DNA from: Mesonia sp.
Lineage (GTDB): Bacteria > Bacteroidota > Bacteroidia > Flavobacteriales > Flavobacteriaceae
Direction: 5' to 3'
NCBI GenBank assembly: GCA_012964435.1
Contig: DTTX01000060.1
Coordinates: 1 to 36,563, forward strand
Length of the DNA stretch: 36,563 bases
Of the stretch, positions 17,041 through 25,714 are shown piece after piece. The translations under genes were made by a program, and so were the position numbers. Numbering within the stretch: the first letter of the stretch is position 1; each line of letters begins with the position of its first letter. A model generated the notes under the pieces. It ran no database searches. It was not told the DNA's origin and saw only the letters and a program-made list of their open reading frames with translations.

Positions 17041-19104
17041 ATGAAAACAAAATTACTTTTTTTATGTGGGGTTTTTTCAATTTTTTGCGGTCTGTCTCTT
17101 GGGGCTCAAAATGTTAATATCCCTGATGCAAATCTAAAAACAGCACTTGTAAATCATTCGCCAACGATCGACACAAATTCTGATGGTGAAATACAAGTTA
17201 CAGAGGCTACGAACTATAACGGTGATCTTATTTTGCCGGGTAATAACATCGAAGATGTTACTGGCTTAGAATATTTTAACAATATTAATGTTCTTAACTT
17301 AGACTACAATAATATTTCAGATTTTAGTTTAAACGGTCTTACCGGTTTAACCTATTTAACTGTGAGATATAATAATTTAACATCTATAGACGTTAGTGCG
17401 CTTTCTTCTATAGAAAGTTTAGTACTTAGAGAGAATGATCTTACGAGTTTAGATGTTTCTAACAACCCCACGTTAGAATATTTAAATGTAAGGTTTAATC
17501 CGTTAGTAGAATTAGATGTTTCTTATAATGTAAATTTGGAAGAAATCACACTTTCCGATCTTGATGAAATAGAATATATCAATCTGAAAAACGGGAATAA
17601 CGCAAATATGACTTCGATCGATCCGTTCTCTAATATGCCGGCGATCGAAATGGTTTGTGTAGATGATGAGACTACTTTTTTAAATAATCTTTACGATTTA
17701 CCAACTTGGGGGCAACCTTGGTTTTTGGTAACCACAGATTGTAATTTTGCTCCGGGACAACTTAATAATATTTCTGGAACGATAAATCTAGATGCAGGTA
17801 GCGGTTGTGGCGATGCTAGTGCCATTGCTGTCCCAAATATGCTTGTAGAGACAAGTGTAGACGGTGATCTTTTTGGCACTTTAACCAATGAAAACGGAGC
17901 GTATTCACTTTACACTGATGAAGGTATAAATTCAGCTGCAACTATAAATAATTGGCCAAATTGGTTAAGTATAAATCCGCCAACTTCGTCGACCACATTT
18001 GCAGGTTTTGGCAATTTTACTTCCTTAGATTTCTGTGTAAATGCACCAACTTCTTTTGAAAATTTAAGTGTTGTTGTATTGCCAATAAATGATGTAATTC
18101 CCGGAAGTATGACGACTTATGAAATCGTGGTTGAAAATTTAGGATCTGGTCTACAAAGCGGTAGCGTGACTTTAACTTATGATGATGCTGTTCAGTCTTA
18201 TGTAAGTGCTTCGGTTTCGCCTTCTTCAACAACTACAAATACCTTGAGTTTCGATTTTTCTAACTTAGAACCTTTTCATACTCAGAAAATTCAAGCAGAA
18301 TTTCAAAATGAAAACAATTCGAATTTAACTGTAGGAGATGAGGTAACGATGACTGCGGAAGTTTTCCCAAATACCAATGATGTAGATACTGAAGATAATT
18401 TATTTGAAACTACTCAAACTGTTGTCGCAAACGCAAATGCTAATTACAAACAAGTCTTAGAAGGAGCAGAAATTTATGATACCGACCTAGACCAGTTTTT
18501 ACATTACGTAGTAAGATTTCAAAATACCGGCGCAGGAAATGTTCAGAATTTAAAAATTCGAGATACGTTAAATGAAAATTTAGATTGGTCAAGTTTTAGA
18601 ATGGTAAGTGCCAGTCACAGTAATTATCGCGTAGAGATCGAGGGCGGAAATGCAGTTGAATTTAGTTTTGACGATATCGATCTGCCTTACGCAAGTTTCG
18701 ACGATGCAGGAAGTAGAGGTTATTTAGCTTTTATGGTAAAACCTAATGAAGACGCTGAGGTTGGCGATTTTATTTTAGGAGAATCTTCGGTTTATTTCGA
18801 TTTCGATCCGCCGATGTTTACCAATCAAGTTTCTACAGAAATTGTAGAAAATCTATCAGTAGCTTCTTCAGATTTTTCAGCGGAAGTAAATTTATATCCT
18901 AACCCAACAAGTGGATTGGTAAGTATTCAGAATAATTCAGCATTACAAATAGAAAATGTAGAAGTTTATTCTATCACTGGTCAAAAAGTGTTGACTTTAA
19001 CTTCCACACAAATCGATCTATCAACATTAAATAGTGGCGTTTATTTTGTGAAGCTTATTGCTGAAGAAGGAACTTCGATCACTAAAAAGGTGGTGAAACA
19101 ATAA
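17041..19104 (+). CDS. Secreted leucine-rich-repeat protein with T9SS type A sorting domain
   Basis: A 687-residue protein. Signal peptide about residues 1-22 (ending GLSLGAQ). An EF-hand/dockerin-like segment DTNSDGEIQVTEA lies near 45. Leucine-rich repeats of the bacterial surface type follow (about 60-200), for example LNLDYNNISDFSLNGLTGL and LVLRENDLTSLDVSNNP. A middle region resembles SdrD-like/carboxypeptidase-like folds (about 245-330), then a conserved-repeat/DUF11-like domain (about 345-610, YVVRFQNTGAGNVQNLKIRD). The C-terminal ~70 residues are a Por secretion tail: VNLYPNPTSGLVSI, GQKVLTL, GVYFVKLI, ending KKVVKQ. It is therefore exported through the outer membrane by type IX secretion. 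No enzyme domain was recognised; binding or adhesion is inferred. Confidence 0.88.
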   Translation: MKTKLLFLCGVFSIFCGLSLGAQNVNIPDANLKTALVNHSPTIDTNSDGEIQVTEATNYNGDLILPGNNIEDVTGLEYFNNINVLNLDYNNISDFSLNGLTGLTYLTVRYNNLTSIDVSALSSIESLVLRENDLTSLDVSNNPTLEYLNVRFNPLVELDVSYNVNLEEITLSDLDEIEYINLKNGNNANMTSIDPFSNMPAIEMVCVDDETTFLNNLYDLPTWGQPWFLVTTDCNFAPGQLNNISGTINLDAGSGCGDASAIAVPNMLVETSVDGDLFGTLTNENGAYSLYTDEGINSAATINNWPNWLSINPPTSSTTFAGFGNFTSLDFCVNAPTSFENLSVVVLPINDVIPGSMTTYEIVVENLGSGLQSGSVTLTYDDAVQSYVSASVSPSSTTTNTLSFDFSNLEPFHTQKIQAEFQNENNSNLTVGDEVTMTAEVFPNTNDVDTEDNLFETTQTVVANANANYKQVLEGAEIYDTDLDQFLHYVVRFQNTGAGNVQNLKIRDTLNENLDWSSFRMVSASHSNYRVEIEGGNAVEFSFDDIDLPYASFDDAGSRGYLAFMVKPNEDAEVGDFILGESSVYFDFDPPMFTNQVSTEIVENLSVASSDFSAEVNLYPNPTSGLVSIQNNSALQIENVEVYSITGQKVLTLTSTQIDLSTLNSGVYFVKLIAEEGTSITKKVVKQ

Positions 19105-19121
19105 AAAATTCAACATCAATT

Positions 19122-19155
19122 AAAAAGCAAGCTTATTTTTAGGCTTGCTTTTTTT
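19122..19155 (+). terminator. Rho-independent terminator after the LRR gene
   Basis: AAAAAGCAAGC (19122-19132) pairs perfectly with GCTTGCTTTTT, continuing into a T run. Confidence 0.9.
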
Positions 19156-19156
19156 A

Positions 19157-19183
19157 TTGTTATGCATCAAATCGTTAACTTTG
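19157..19183 (+). promoter_or_regulatory. Predicted ffh promoter
   Basis: TTG at 19157-19159 and TAACTTTG at 19176-19183, separated by 16 bases. The box fits the Bacteroidota TAnnTTTG consensus; spacing is one base short of the usual 17-23. Confidence 0.6.
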
Positions 19184-19211
19184 CAAATCTCAAAAAATTG
19201 ACTGAAAGATT

Positions 19212-20540
19212 ATGTTTGATAATTTAAGTGATAAGTTAGATAAGGCATTACACGTATTAAAAGGGCACGGCCAAATTACCGAAGTTAATGTTGCAGAAAC
19301 CTTAAAAGAGGTTAGAAGAGCATTGGTAGATGCCGATGTAAATTTTAAAACGGCTAAAAACTTTACCAACGAGGTAAAAGAAAAAGCATTAGGGCAAAAT
19401 GTACTTACGGCTTTAAAGCCGGGAGAACTTATGGTAAAGCTTGTAAAAGATGAGCTTACCGAACTTATGGGAGGCGATGCAGAAGGAATTAACCTTTCAG
19501 GCAATCCTAGTGTAATTTTAATGTCTGGTTTACAAGGTAGTGGTAAAACAACCTTCTCTGGTAAACTTGCCAATTACCTTAAAACTAAAAAAACAAAGAA
19601 TCCTTTACTGGTAGCTTGTGATGTTTACCGTCCGGCGGCGATCGATCAGTTACACGTAGTAGGAGATCAAATTGGGGTTGAAGTATTTTCAGATCGAGAA
19701 GAAAAAAATCCCGTAGCGATTTCTCAAAAAGCGATCGCTTACGCTAAAGAAAACGGTCATAATGTGGTAATTATCGATACCGCAGGTCGTTTAGCTGTAG
19801 ATGAAGCGATGATGAATGAAATTTCAGACATCCATAAAGCGATCGAGCCACAAGAAACCTTATTTGTTGTCGATTCGATGACGGGGCAAGATGCGGTAAA
19901 TACAGCAAAAGCCTTTAACGATACGCTAAACTTTGACGGTGTTATTCTTACCAAATTAGATGGTGATACTCGTGGTGGTGCAGCCATCTCGATTAAATCT
20001 GTGGTTAATAAACCTATCAAGTTTATTGGTACCGGTGAAAAGATGGAAGCGATCGATGTATTCTATCCTTCACGTATGGCAGATCGTATCTTGGGAATGG
20101 GAGATGTTGTTTCTTTAGTAGAAAGAGCTCAAGAACAATACGACGAAGAAGAAGCGAGAAAACTTCAGAAGAAAATTGCTAAAAACCAGTTTGGGTTTGA
20201 CGATTTCTTAAATCAAATTCAGCAGGTGAAGAAAATGGGTAACATGAAAGACCTTATTGGTATGATACCCGGTGCAGGAAAAGCAATGAAAGATATCGAT
20301 ATTGACGATGATGCTTTTAAACATATTGAAGCGATCATTCACTCGATGACACCTGAAGAGCGTTCTACACCAACATTAATTAATGCGAGTAGAAAACGCA
20401 GAATCGGAAAAGGTTCCGGTACATCGGTAACGCAAGTAAATCAATTATTGAAGCAGTTTGACCAAATGAGCAAAATGATGAAGATGATGCAAGGGGGCGG
20501 CGGAAAGAAAATGATGCAAATGATGCGCGGAATGAAATAA
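19212..20540 (+). CDS. ffh: Signal recognition particle protein Ffh (SRP54)
   Basis: A 442-residue GTPase that with 4.5S RNA targets nascent membrane proteins to FtsY. It shows the NG domain with an N-terminal helical bundle, P-loop GLQGSGKTT (106-114), DVYRPAAIDQL, DTAGR (189-193) and TKLDGD (247-252), followed by the methionine-rich M domain (about 300-442) ending KMMKMMQGGGGKKMMQMMRG. The ATG at 19212 begins MFDNLSDKLDKALHVLKG, the typical start. It has its own promoter and terminator. The SRP RNA gene is not in this window. Confidence 0.98.
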   Translation: MFDNLSDKLDKALHVLKGHGQITEVNVAETLKEVRRALVDADVNFKTAKNFTNEVKEKALGQNVLTALKPGELMVKLVKDELTELMGGDAEGINLSGNPSVILMSGLQGSGKTTFSGKLANYLKTKKTKNPLLVACDVYRPAAIDQLHVVGDQIGVEVFSDREEKNPVAISQKAIAYAKENGHNVVIIDTAGRLAVDEAMMNEISDIHKAIEPQETLFVVDSMTGQDAVNTAKAFNDTLNFDGVILTKLDGDTRGGAAISIKSVVNKPIKFIGTGEKMEAIDVFYPSRMADRILGMGDVVSLVERAQEQYDEEEARKLQKKIAKNQFGFDDFLNQIQQVKKMGNMKDLIGMIPGAGKAMKDIDIDDDAFKHIEAIIHSMTPEERSTPTLINASRKRRIGKGSGTSVTQVNQLLKQFDQMSKMMKMMQGGGGKKMMQMMRGMK

Positions 20541-20546
20541 AACATC

Positions 20547-20578
20547 AAGGCTGGGAGCAAAATGCCCGGCCTTTTTTT
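20547..20578 (+). terminator. Rho-independent terminator after ffh
   Basis: Stem AAGGCTGGG / CCCGGCCTT (one wobble) with a run of seven T. Confidence 0.9.
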
Positions 20579-20626
20579 ATAATAAGAATTTAGAACTTAG
20601 TATTACCCAGATTCAAATTAAATAAA

Positions 20627-21517
20627 ATGATCCTTTTAGACGGTAAGAAAATTAGTAACGACATTAAAAATGAAATCACGGCAGAGGTTGAAAAAATGAA
20701 AAGCCGTGAAGAAAAAGTACCTCATTTAGCTGCAATTATTGTAGGGAACGATGGTGCGAGTATGACCTATGTAAACAGCAAGGTAAAAGCTTGTGAGCGC
20801 ATTGGTTTTGAATCTACTTTAGTAAGAATGTCTGGGACAACCAGTGAGATGGAATTGCTTGATAAAATTGAAGAATTAAACCAAGATGATGATATCGACG
20901 GGTTTATTGTTCAGTTGCCGTTGCCACCGCAAATCGATACGCAAAAAGTACTAATGGCAGTAGATCCAGATAAAGATGTAGATGGTTTTCACCCTACCAA
21001 TTTCGGAAAAATGTCGTTAGATATGACCTCTTTTATTCCGGCAACTCCGTTTGGTATCTTAGAATTGCTAGAGCGTTACGATATTCCTACCAAAGGAAAG
21101 CACACTGTAGTAATTGGTCGTAGTCATATTGTAGGAAGACCGATGAGTATTTTAATGGGAAGAAGCGGTTTCCCGGGGAATTCTACAGTTACCTTAACAC
21201 ATAAATACACAAAGAATATTACCCAGATCACTTCACAAGCAGATATTATTATTATTGCAGTGGGAATACCTCATTTTTTAAAAGCTGAAATGATTAAAGA
21301 TGATGCGGTTGTGATCGATGTTGGAATTACTAGAGTTCCGGATGAATCTACGCAAAAAGGTTATAAGATTGTTGGTGATGTAGACTTTGATAATGTGAAG
21401 AAAAAAGCTTCTTACTTAACTCCGGTTCCCGGTGGAGTAGGACCTATGACGATCGCAATGTTATTGAAGAATACTTTACTAGCAAGAGAACGTCACAGAA
21501 AAAGAGAAAAATTATAG
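20627..21517 (+). CDS. folD: Bifunctional methylenetetrahydrofolate dehydrogenase / cyclohydrolase
   Basis: A 296-residue enzyme interconverting 5,10-methylene- and 10-formyl-tetrahydrofolate with NADP, supplying one-carbon units. Diagnostic motifs are YVNSKVKACERIG with catalytic Tyr48 and Lys52, VQLPLPPQID, DKDVDGFHPTNFG, PATPFGILELL, the dinucleotide-binding VVIGRSHIVGRPM (about 161-173), and the C-terminal PVPGGVGPMTIAMLL. Length is normal. It sits downstream of ffh behind a terminator, as a single-gene unit. Confidence 0.98.
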   Translation: MILLDGKKISNDIKNEITAEVEKMKSREEKVPHLAAIIVGNDGASMTYVNSKVKACERIGFESTLVRMSGTTSEMELLDKIEELNQDDDIDGFIVQLPLPPQIDTQKVLMAVDPDKDVDGFHPTNFGKMSLDMTSFIPATPFGILELLERYDIPTKGKHTVVIGRSHIVGRPMSILMGRSGFPGNSTVTLTHKYTKNITQITSQADIIIIAVGIPHFLKAEMIKDDAVVIDVGITRVPDESTQKGYKIVGDVDFDNVKKKASYLTPVPGGVGPMTIAMLLKNTLLARERHRKREKL

Positions 21518-21537
21518 TCGATAAAATTCTATTGAAT

Positions 21538-21571
21538 AAAAAAAGGAAACCAATTTGGTTTCCTTTTTTTA
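21538..21571. terminator. Bidirectional terminator between folD and the DUF1232 gene
   Basis: AAAAAGGAAACCAA pairs with TTGGTTTCCTTTTT, with an A run on the left and a T run on the right, so it can act in both directions for the convergent genes. Confidence 0.9.
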
Positions 21572-21573
21572 TT

Positions 21574-21972
21574 TTAATCTTGTTCGAGTTTCCAGTCTAA
21601 GTATTTGTGTAGATCACTTTCAATAAAGCGTAACGCAAGTGCTAAAACACTAGCATCATCAACATAACCAAACCCGGGAATAAAATCTGGGATAATATCT
21701 AACGGATTCAAAACATATAACAGCGCAAATACGATAGAAGCAATAGTAAACCAAGGGATATCTCTATAAACTCCCAGTTTATAATCTTTCAGCATATTCA
21801 CCATTAGTTTGCCTAGTTCTGTGTATTTTTTTAAAACACCTGCGGTAGACATTTTTCTATCAATTTCTTCTTGATTGTCTAAGGTTTCTGTGATGTCTTC
21901 AGGTCTAGATTTGTTAGCCTCTTTTCTAACGTAATCTTCGTTAATTTTATCTTTTATCTTATCGAATATCAT
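21574..21972 (-). CDS. YkvA-family (DUF1232) membrane protein
   Basis: A 132-residue protein whose C-terminal half carries the DUF1232 signature YVLNPLDIIPDFIPGFGYVD followed by DASVLALAL. One or two membrane-associated helices (WFTIASIVFALLYVL) are visible; the N-terminal half is charged and helical. The family's function is unknown. It starts one base after the stop of the AI-2E-type permease, so the two form an operon. Confidence 0.88.
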   Translation of the reverse strand: MIFDKIKDKINEDYVRKEANKSRPEDITETLDNQEEIDRKMSTAGVLKKYTELGKLMVNMLKDYKLGVYRDIPWFTIASIVFALLYVLNPLDIIPDFIPGFGYVDDASVLALALRFIESDLHKYLDWKLEQD

Positions 21973-21973
21973 A

Positions 21974-23056
21974 TTATAATTTTTTAGCGTTACTTTCTTC
22001 TTTCAATTCTTTATTATCAATTTCTGAACGTTCATTTTTTTTGATAGACTTTTCTTTTCCGTATTCTTTTTTATAGATCATCACGATCAATAAAAATAGC
22101 GAAACCAATAAGGGACCAAAAATCAAACCTATAAATCCAAATAATGGTACTCCAACCACAACCCCAATTAATGTGATTAGTGGGTGAACATCAGATAAGC
22201 GTTTTAAAACATACAAGCGAATAATATTATCTGAAGAACCTACTACTACGATACCGTAAATTAAAATTGCAATCGCTTGCCAATTTTCTCCTTGGGTGAA
22301 CATTAAAATTGTTACCGGTACAATACCAATGGCTGTTCCTACAAAAGGGATCATCGAACCGATCGTCGTGATCACAAACCAAAAAAACGGATCGGGCACT
22401 CCGAAGATTAAAAAACCAATCAGAGCAACGATCCCTTGTACGAATGCAACTAAGGGAATACCGATAGCATTGGCTTTAACCATATTACTACTTTCGTTAC
22501 CAATCAACACTAAATTCTCGTGATTTATAGGAATGTATTCATCGAGCGATTCTCTAATTTTTTTACGATACGTGAGCATATAATATAGAAGAAAGTACAT
22601 TATACCAATGGCGATAAATGCATTAAAAGTACCTCCTGCTAAATTTTGTAAGTTAGTAGATACCCAACCGGTAATTTCTGAAGTATTTATTTGGCTGCTT
22701 ATATCATAATTTATAGAATGCTCCCAATTATTAATTTGGTCTTTAAATGCTTGTACTACTTTTTCAGAATTATTTACAGCTTTACCGATCTTCGAAGTTA
22801 ATAATGTAACGATACCCGCAATTGGTACTAAGATCCCTAAAAAAGAACCGATCATTAAAACACTCGCTGCTAAGTCTTTGTTCCAACCTCGAGCAACTAA
22901 TTTTTTCATCCAGCCTTTTAAAAGAAAAAATAACGTCACAGCTCCAAGCACTCCGGAGAGGTACGGCGTCATTTCTTTAAAAATTAAAAATCCTAAAAAT
23001 AAAATGAGCAACAATATAAAAAGTTGTCTCACTAAGCCTGGTTGTAGTTGCTTCAT
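21974..23056 (-). CDS. AI-2E family transporter (TqsA/PerM-like permease)
   Basis: A 360-residue membrane protein with about eight helices and the family layout: an N-terminal helix pair (LFILLLILFLGFLIF), a central amphipathic domain, then WFVITTIGSMIPFVGTAIG and the C-terminal FIGLIFGPLLVSLFLLIVM. Members export autoinducer-2 or act in sodium/proton exchange, so the substrate is open. The C-terminal tail is highly charged (KKEYGKEKSIKKNERSEIDN), a common feature. Three bases separate it from the VOC gene upstream and one base from DUF1232 downstream. Confidence 0.88.
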   Translation of the reverse strand: MKQLQPGLVRQLFILLLILFLGFLIFKEMTPYLSGVLGAVTLFFLLKGWMKKLVARGWNKDLAASVLMIGSFLGILVPIAGIVTLLTSKIGKAVNNSEKVVQAFKDQINNWEHSINYDISSQINTSEITGWVSTNLQNLAGGTFNAFIAIGIMYFLLYYMLTYRKKIRESLDEYIPINHENLVLIGNESSNMVKANAIGIPLVAFVQGIVALIGFLIFGVPDPFFWFVITTIGSMIPFVGTAIGIVPVTILMFTQGENWQAIAILIYGIVVVGSSDNIIRLYVLKRLSDVHPLITLIGVVVGVPLFGFIGLIFGPLLVSLFLLIVMIYKKEYGKEKSIKKNERSEIDNKELKEESNAKKL

Positions 23057-23059
23057 AAA

Positions 23060-23485
23060 TTATTTTGCAAATAGTTGATTTTGGTCTTTAAAAGCTTTAA
23101 ACTCTAAAGCATTTCCGCAGGGATCATAAAAAAACATCGTGGCTTGTTCTCCGGGTTTGCCTTTAAATCGAATATAAGGTTCAATTTCAAAAGTGATATT
23201 TTTCTGTTGAAGTTTTTCTGAAAAACTATGAAAGTCTTCCCAAGTAAGCACAACTCCAAAATGCGGAATAGGCACTGCTTTTCCATCAACAGGATTCGTA
23301 GCTTTTTTTAAAGCGGCCTCTTTTTCTTTATAATGAATCACTAATTGATGCCCAAAAAAATCGAAATCTACCCAGTGATCATCACTTCTACCTTCTTGAA
23401 GTTCTAAAGTTTCACGGTAAAAAGTTCTTGCAGCCTCAAGATCATCAACTGGAATAGCTAAATGAAAAGGTTGAATTTTAGTCAT
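23060..23485 (-). CDS. VOC-superfamily (glyoxalase/bleomycin-resistance fold) protein
   Basis: A 141-residue protein made of two beta-alpha-beta-beta-beta modules. It starts with [20 protein letters not shown], has [11 protein letters not shown] at the start of the second module, and ends [14 protein letters not shown]. His8, the His of HFGV and the Glu of ALEFK match the usual metal ligands, so it is probably a metalloenzyme (lyase or dioxygenase type). The substrate is unknown. It lies in a tight reverse-strand run, 2 bp from the small Rho-N-like gene upstream and 3 bp from the permease. Confidence 0.85.
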   Translation of the reverse strand: MTKIQPFHLAIPVDDLEAARTFYRETLELQEGRSDDHWVDFDFFGHQLVIHYKEKEAALKKATNPVDGKAVPIPHFGVVLTWEDFHSFSEKLQQKNITFEIEPYIRFKGKPGEQATMFFYDPCGNALEFKAFKDQNQLFAK

Positions 23486-23487
23486 AG

Positions 23488-23724
23488 TTAATTATTTCTA
23501 AGCGCGTAAATTAATTCATCTTTAGATATTTTAGAACGACCATCAATCCCTACATTTTTTGCCTGCTCGTATAATTCTTCTTTGGTGCGATCTTCATATT
23601 TTTCTGCTTTCCCACCTTTCTTACCAGAATTTGGAGAGTTCGCTATACGTGCAGATTTCTCTTTACTGTAACCTTGATCGCGTAAAGCTTCGTATTGATC
23701 TTCGTTCTTAATTCGTTTCGCCAT
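23488..23724 (-). CDS. Small Rho-termination-factor-N-like protein
   Basis: A 78-residue, very basic and acidic protein without hydrophobic segments. The N-terminal half ([20 protein letters not shown] followed by [14 protein letters not shown]) is typical of short stress-associated or DUF7218-like proteins. The C-terminal half ([32 protein letters not shown]) is a SAP/Rho-N helix-extended-loop-helix, a fold that can bind nucleic acid. Function unknown; a nucleic-acid-associated role is inferred. It heads the VOC/permease/DUF1232 unit. Confidence 0.8.
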   Translation of the reverse strand: MAKRIKNEDQYEALRDQGYSKEKSARIANSPNSGKKGGKAEKYEDRTKEELYEQAKNVGIDGRSKISKDELIYALRNN

Positions 23725-23774
23725 TTTTATTTTAAAAATAGCAAGAATTAAAAAGCTTTACCCTTAAAAATATG

Positions 23775-24581
23775 TTACTTTTTACGCTTAACTCGTGGGC
23801 GCTTTGTGTTTTGGTTTTCTTTTTTGTTTTCTGTAGAAAGTTGAGAAGCTTCTTCAGTTTTACTAGAATTACCAATAAGCTCGTTGAGGTTTTTAAATTC
23901 TTCAGCAGTAAGTTCACGATATTTACCGAGTGGTAAATCTAATTCGATATTCATAATGCGAATGCGTTTAAGCTTCGTAACCTCATAGCTTAAATATTCG
24001 CACATTCTTCTAATTTGTCGGTTTAAACCTTGGGTAAGAATAATTCTAAATTCGTGACTGCCAACTTTAGAAACTTTACATTTTCGAGTAACGGTATCTA
24101 AAATAGGAACGCCATTACTCATTTTATTTAAAAAATCGTTGTTAATAGGCTTGTCAACCGATACCAAATATTCTTTTTCGTGATTGTTTCTGGCGCGTAA
24201 AATTTTATTCACGATATCACCATCATCGGTTAATAAAATTAAACCTTCACTGGGTTTGTCTAATCGACCGATCGGGAAAATTCTTTTCGGATAATTTATA
24301 TAATCAATAATATTGTCTTTCTCTACACGCGTGTCGGTGGTGCAAACAATACCAATGGGTTTATTAAAAGCGAGGTAAACATTTTTTTCTTTTTTAGCTG
24401 ATATTAACTCGCCATTCACTCGAACTTCATCGTCTTCAGAAATTTTTGTCCCCATTTCAGGAACTTCTCCATTAATTGTAACACGACCTTCATCGATAAG
24501 TTGGTCGGCCTTACGTCGTGAGCAATAGCCTACTTCACTTAAAAACTTATTTATTCGCTTTAATTGCTTCTCTTCTGCCAA
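23775..24581 (-). CDS. rluF: 23S rRNA pseudouridine synthase RluF
   Basis: A 268-residue RsuA/RluB-E-type pseudouridine synthase. An S4 RNA-binding domain is at residues 7-60 (RINKFLSEVGYCSRRKADQL). The catalytic Asp108 is in IGRLDKPSEGLILLTDDGD. RluF-specific sequence follows: KEYLVSVDKPI, GVPILDTVTRKCKV, and LNRQIRRMCEYLSYEVTKLK. RluF modifies U2604 (and U2605) near the peptidyl transferase centre. The C-terminal tail is Lys/Gln/Asn-rich and probably disordered (ENKKENQNTKRPRVKRKK). The gene ends 3 bp downstream of the alpha/beta hydrolase. Confidence 0.92.
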   Translation of the reverse strand: MAEEKQLKRINKFLSEVGYCSRRKADQLIDEGRVTINGEVPEMGTKISEDDEVRVNGELISAKKEKNVYLAFNKPIGIVCTTDTRVEKDNIIDYINYPKRIFPIGRLDKPSEGLILLTDDGDIVNKILRARNNHEKEYLVSVDKPINNDFLNKMSNGVPILDTVTRKCKVSKVGSHEFRIILTQGLNRQIRRMCEYLSYEVTKLKRIRIMNIELDLPLGKYRELTAEEFKNLNELIGNSSKTEEASQLSTENKKENQNTKRPRVKRKK

Positions 24582-24584
24582 AAC

Positions 24585-25424
24585 TTATTTTTTTAGAAAT
24601 TGAATAATTGCTGAATGAATATCATCATTATTTAATGAATGACCGGCACCTTCTGTCTCTATAAATTCTGAATGTTGAAGATTTTGATGAATACTTTTTG
24701 AAGCTTCTACCGGTGCGATTTTATCGTATTTATCGTGAATAACCAAAGTTGGTTGTTTTACATCTTTGGCAAACTTTGCTATCGAAAATTCTTCAAATTT
24801 AAAACCTAATTTATTATGAAAACGATCTTCTAGACCTTTCATTACTCGAGGTTTTAAGTTGAGTATTTGCTGATAATCATCCATAATAGAACTTAGCTCC
24901 GACGGAGGTCCCAATAGTACCAGTTTTTGAATATTCTTATTCGGGAATTGATGCTGATGAAAAACTGTTGTCATTCCGCCGATGCTATGCCCGATGATAA
25001 CTTCAGGAGAAAATTCTTGCACCATTTTTTCAACACATTTGGTGTAAAGCGGCACGTGAATATAATTTCCGCTAGAAAATCCGTGTGCCGGAGCATCGAA
25101 AGCGTAAATATTATAATTTTCTTTTTGAAGTTTTTCGATCAAAACCTTCCAGCGATGAGTATTGCTTTCCCATCCATGAATAAGTAAAATCGTTTTGCCG
25201 CTACCTTCCCAATGATAGGTTTGGAGTTTAATCTCTTCAGCAACAACAGTTTTAGCTTTCGAATTATTTAAAAACTCTTCTTGTTCTGGTTTAACTCGAC
25301 CACGACGAGGTGTACAAAATAAATAAAAAGCCTTTTTAACGGCTTTTTTGGGTTTTACTAAATGTAATGTGTTAAGTCTTACCCCTATAATTTTAGGTAA
25401 ATACTTATTTATTGTTTTTTTCAT
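24585..25424 (-). CDS. Alpha/beta hydrolase
   Basis: A 279-residue serine hydrolase. The oxyanion motif LLIHGWESN is at residues 80-88, the nucleophile Ser147 is in IIGHSIGGMT, the acid is in VIHDKYDKIAP, and the catalytic His is in GAGHSLNN near the C-terminus. The N-terminal ~60 residues are basic (RLNTLHLVKPKKAVKKAFYL) and not part of the core fold. No signal peptide. Esterase or lipase-like activity is expected; the substrate is unknown. Only 3 bp separate it from rluF, so the two are cotranscribed. Confidence 0.88.
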   Translation of the reverse strand: MKKTINKYLPKIIGVRLNTLHLVKPKKAVKKAFYLFCTPRRGRVKPEQEEFLNNSKAKTVVAEEIKLQTYHWEGSGKTILLIHGWESNTHRWKVLIEKLQKENYNIYAFDAPAHGFSSGNYIHVPLYTKCVEKMVQEFSPEVIIGHSIGGMTTVFHQHQFPNKNIQKLVLLGPPSELSSIMDDYQQILNLKPRVMKGLEDRFHNKLGFKFEEFSIAKFAKDVKQPTLVIHDKYDKIAPVEASKSIHQNLQHSEFIETEGAGHSLNNDDIHSAIIQFLKK

Positions 25425-25445
25425 AGATAAAACCCTTAAGTTAAT

Positions 25446-25631
25446 TTAAACTTCGTCGGTATCTTTTTTTCTTTTAACGATCCCGATACCCGATAAGAAA
25501 AATATTAAGCCTACGATCGCAAATGCCCACGGACTTAAACCTACAGACAAGCTTCCAAAAATCCCGAATACTCCAAGAACTAACATTACCATTCCTGCTA
25601 CTACGAGAATCATTCCAAGTACTTTAATCAT
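25446..25631 (-). CDS. Small two-helix membrane protein
   Basis: A 61-residue protein with two Gly-rich hydrophobic helices (IKVLGMILVVAGMVMLVLGV and PWAFAIVGLIFFLSGIGIV) and a charged tail (KRKKDTDEV). It resembles short DUF-type membrane proteins (DUF3096/DUF3185-like) but no family is certain. It lies 21 bp upstream of the alpha/beta hydrolase and 83 bp from the next gene. Confidence 0.65.
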   Translation of the reverse strand: MIKVLGMILVVAGMVMLVLGVFGIFGSLSVGLSPWAFAIVGLIFFLSGIGIVKRKKDTDEV

Positions 25632-25714
25632 TTCAATTTAATTTTGGTTAGAAAGTAAATATACTATGATGATTCTCTGCTAAGAAGACGATTAACATTT
25701 TCTAAACAAAGCTT

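Noticed and set aside
19735-19755. GCGATCGC-like octamer, also near 29670, with many GCGATC sites elsewhere
   Set aside because: The occurrences lie in coding sequence and fit Ala-Ile and Arg-Ser codon use; no ordered spacing was seen.
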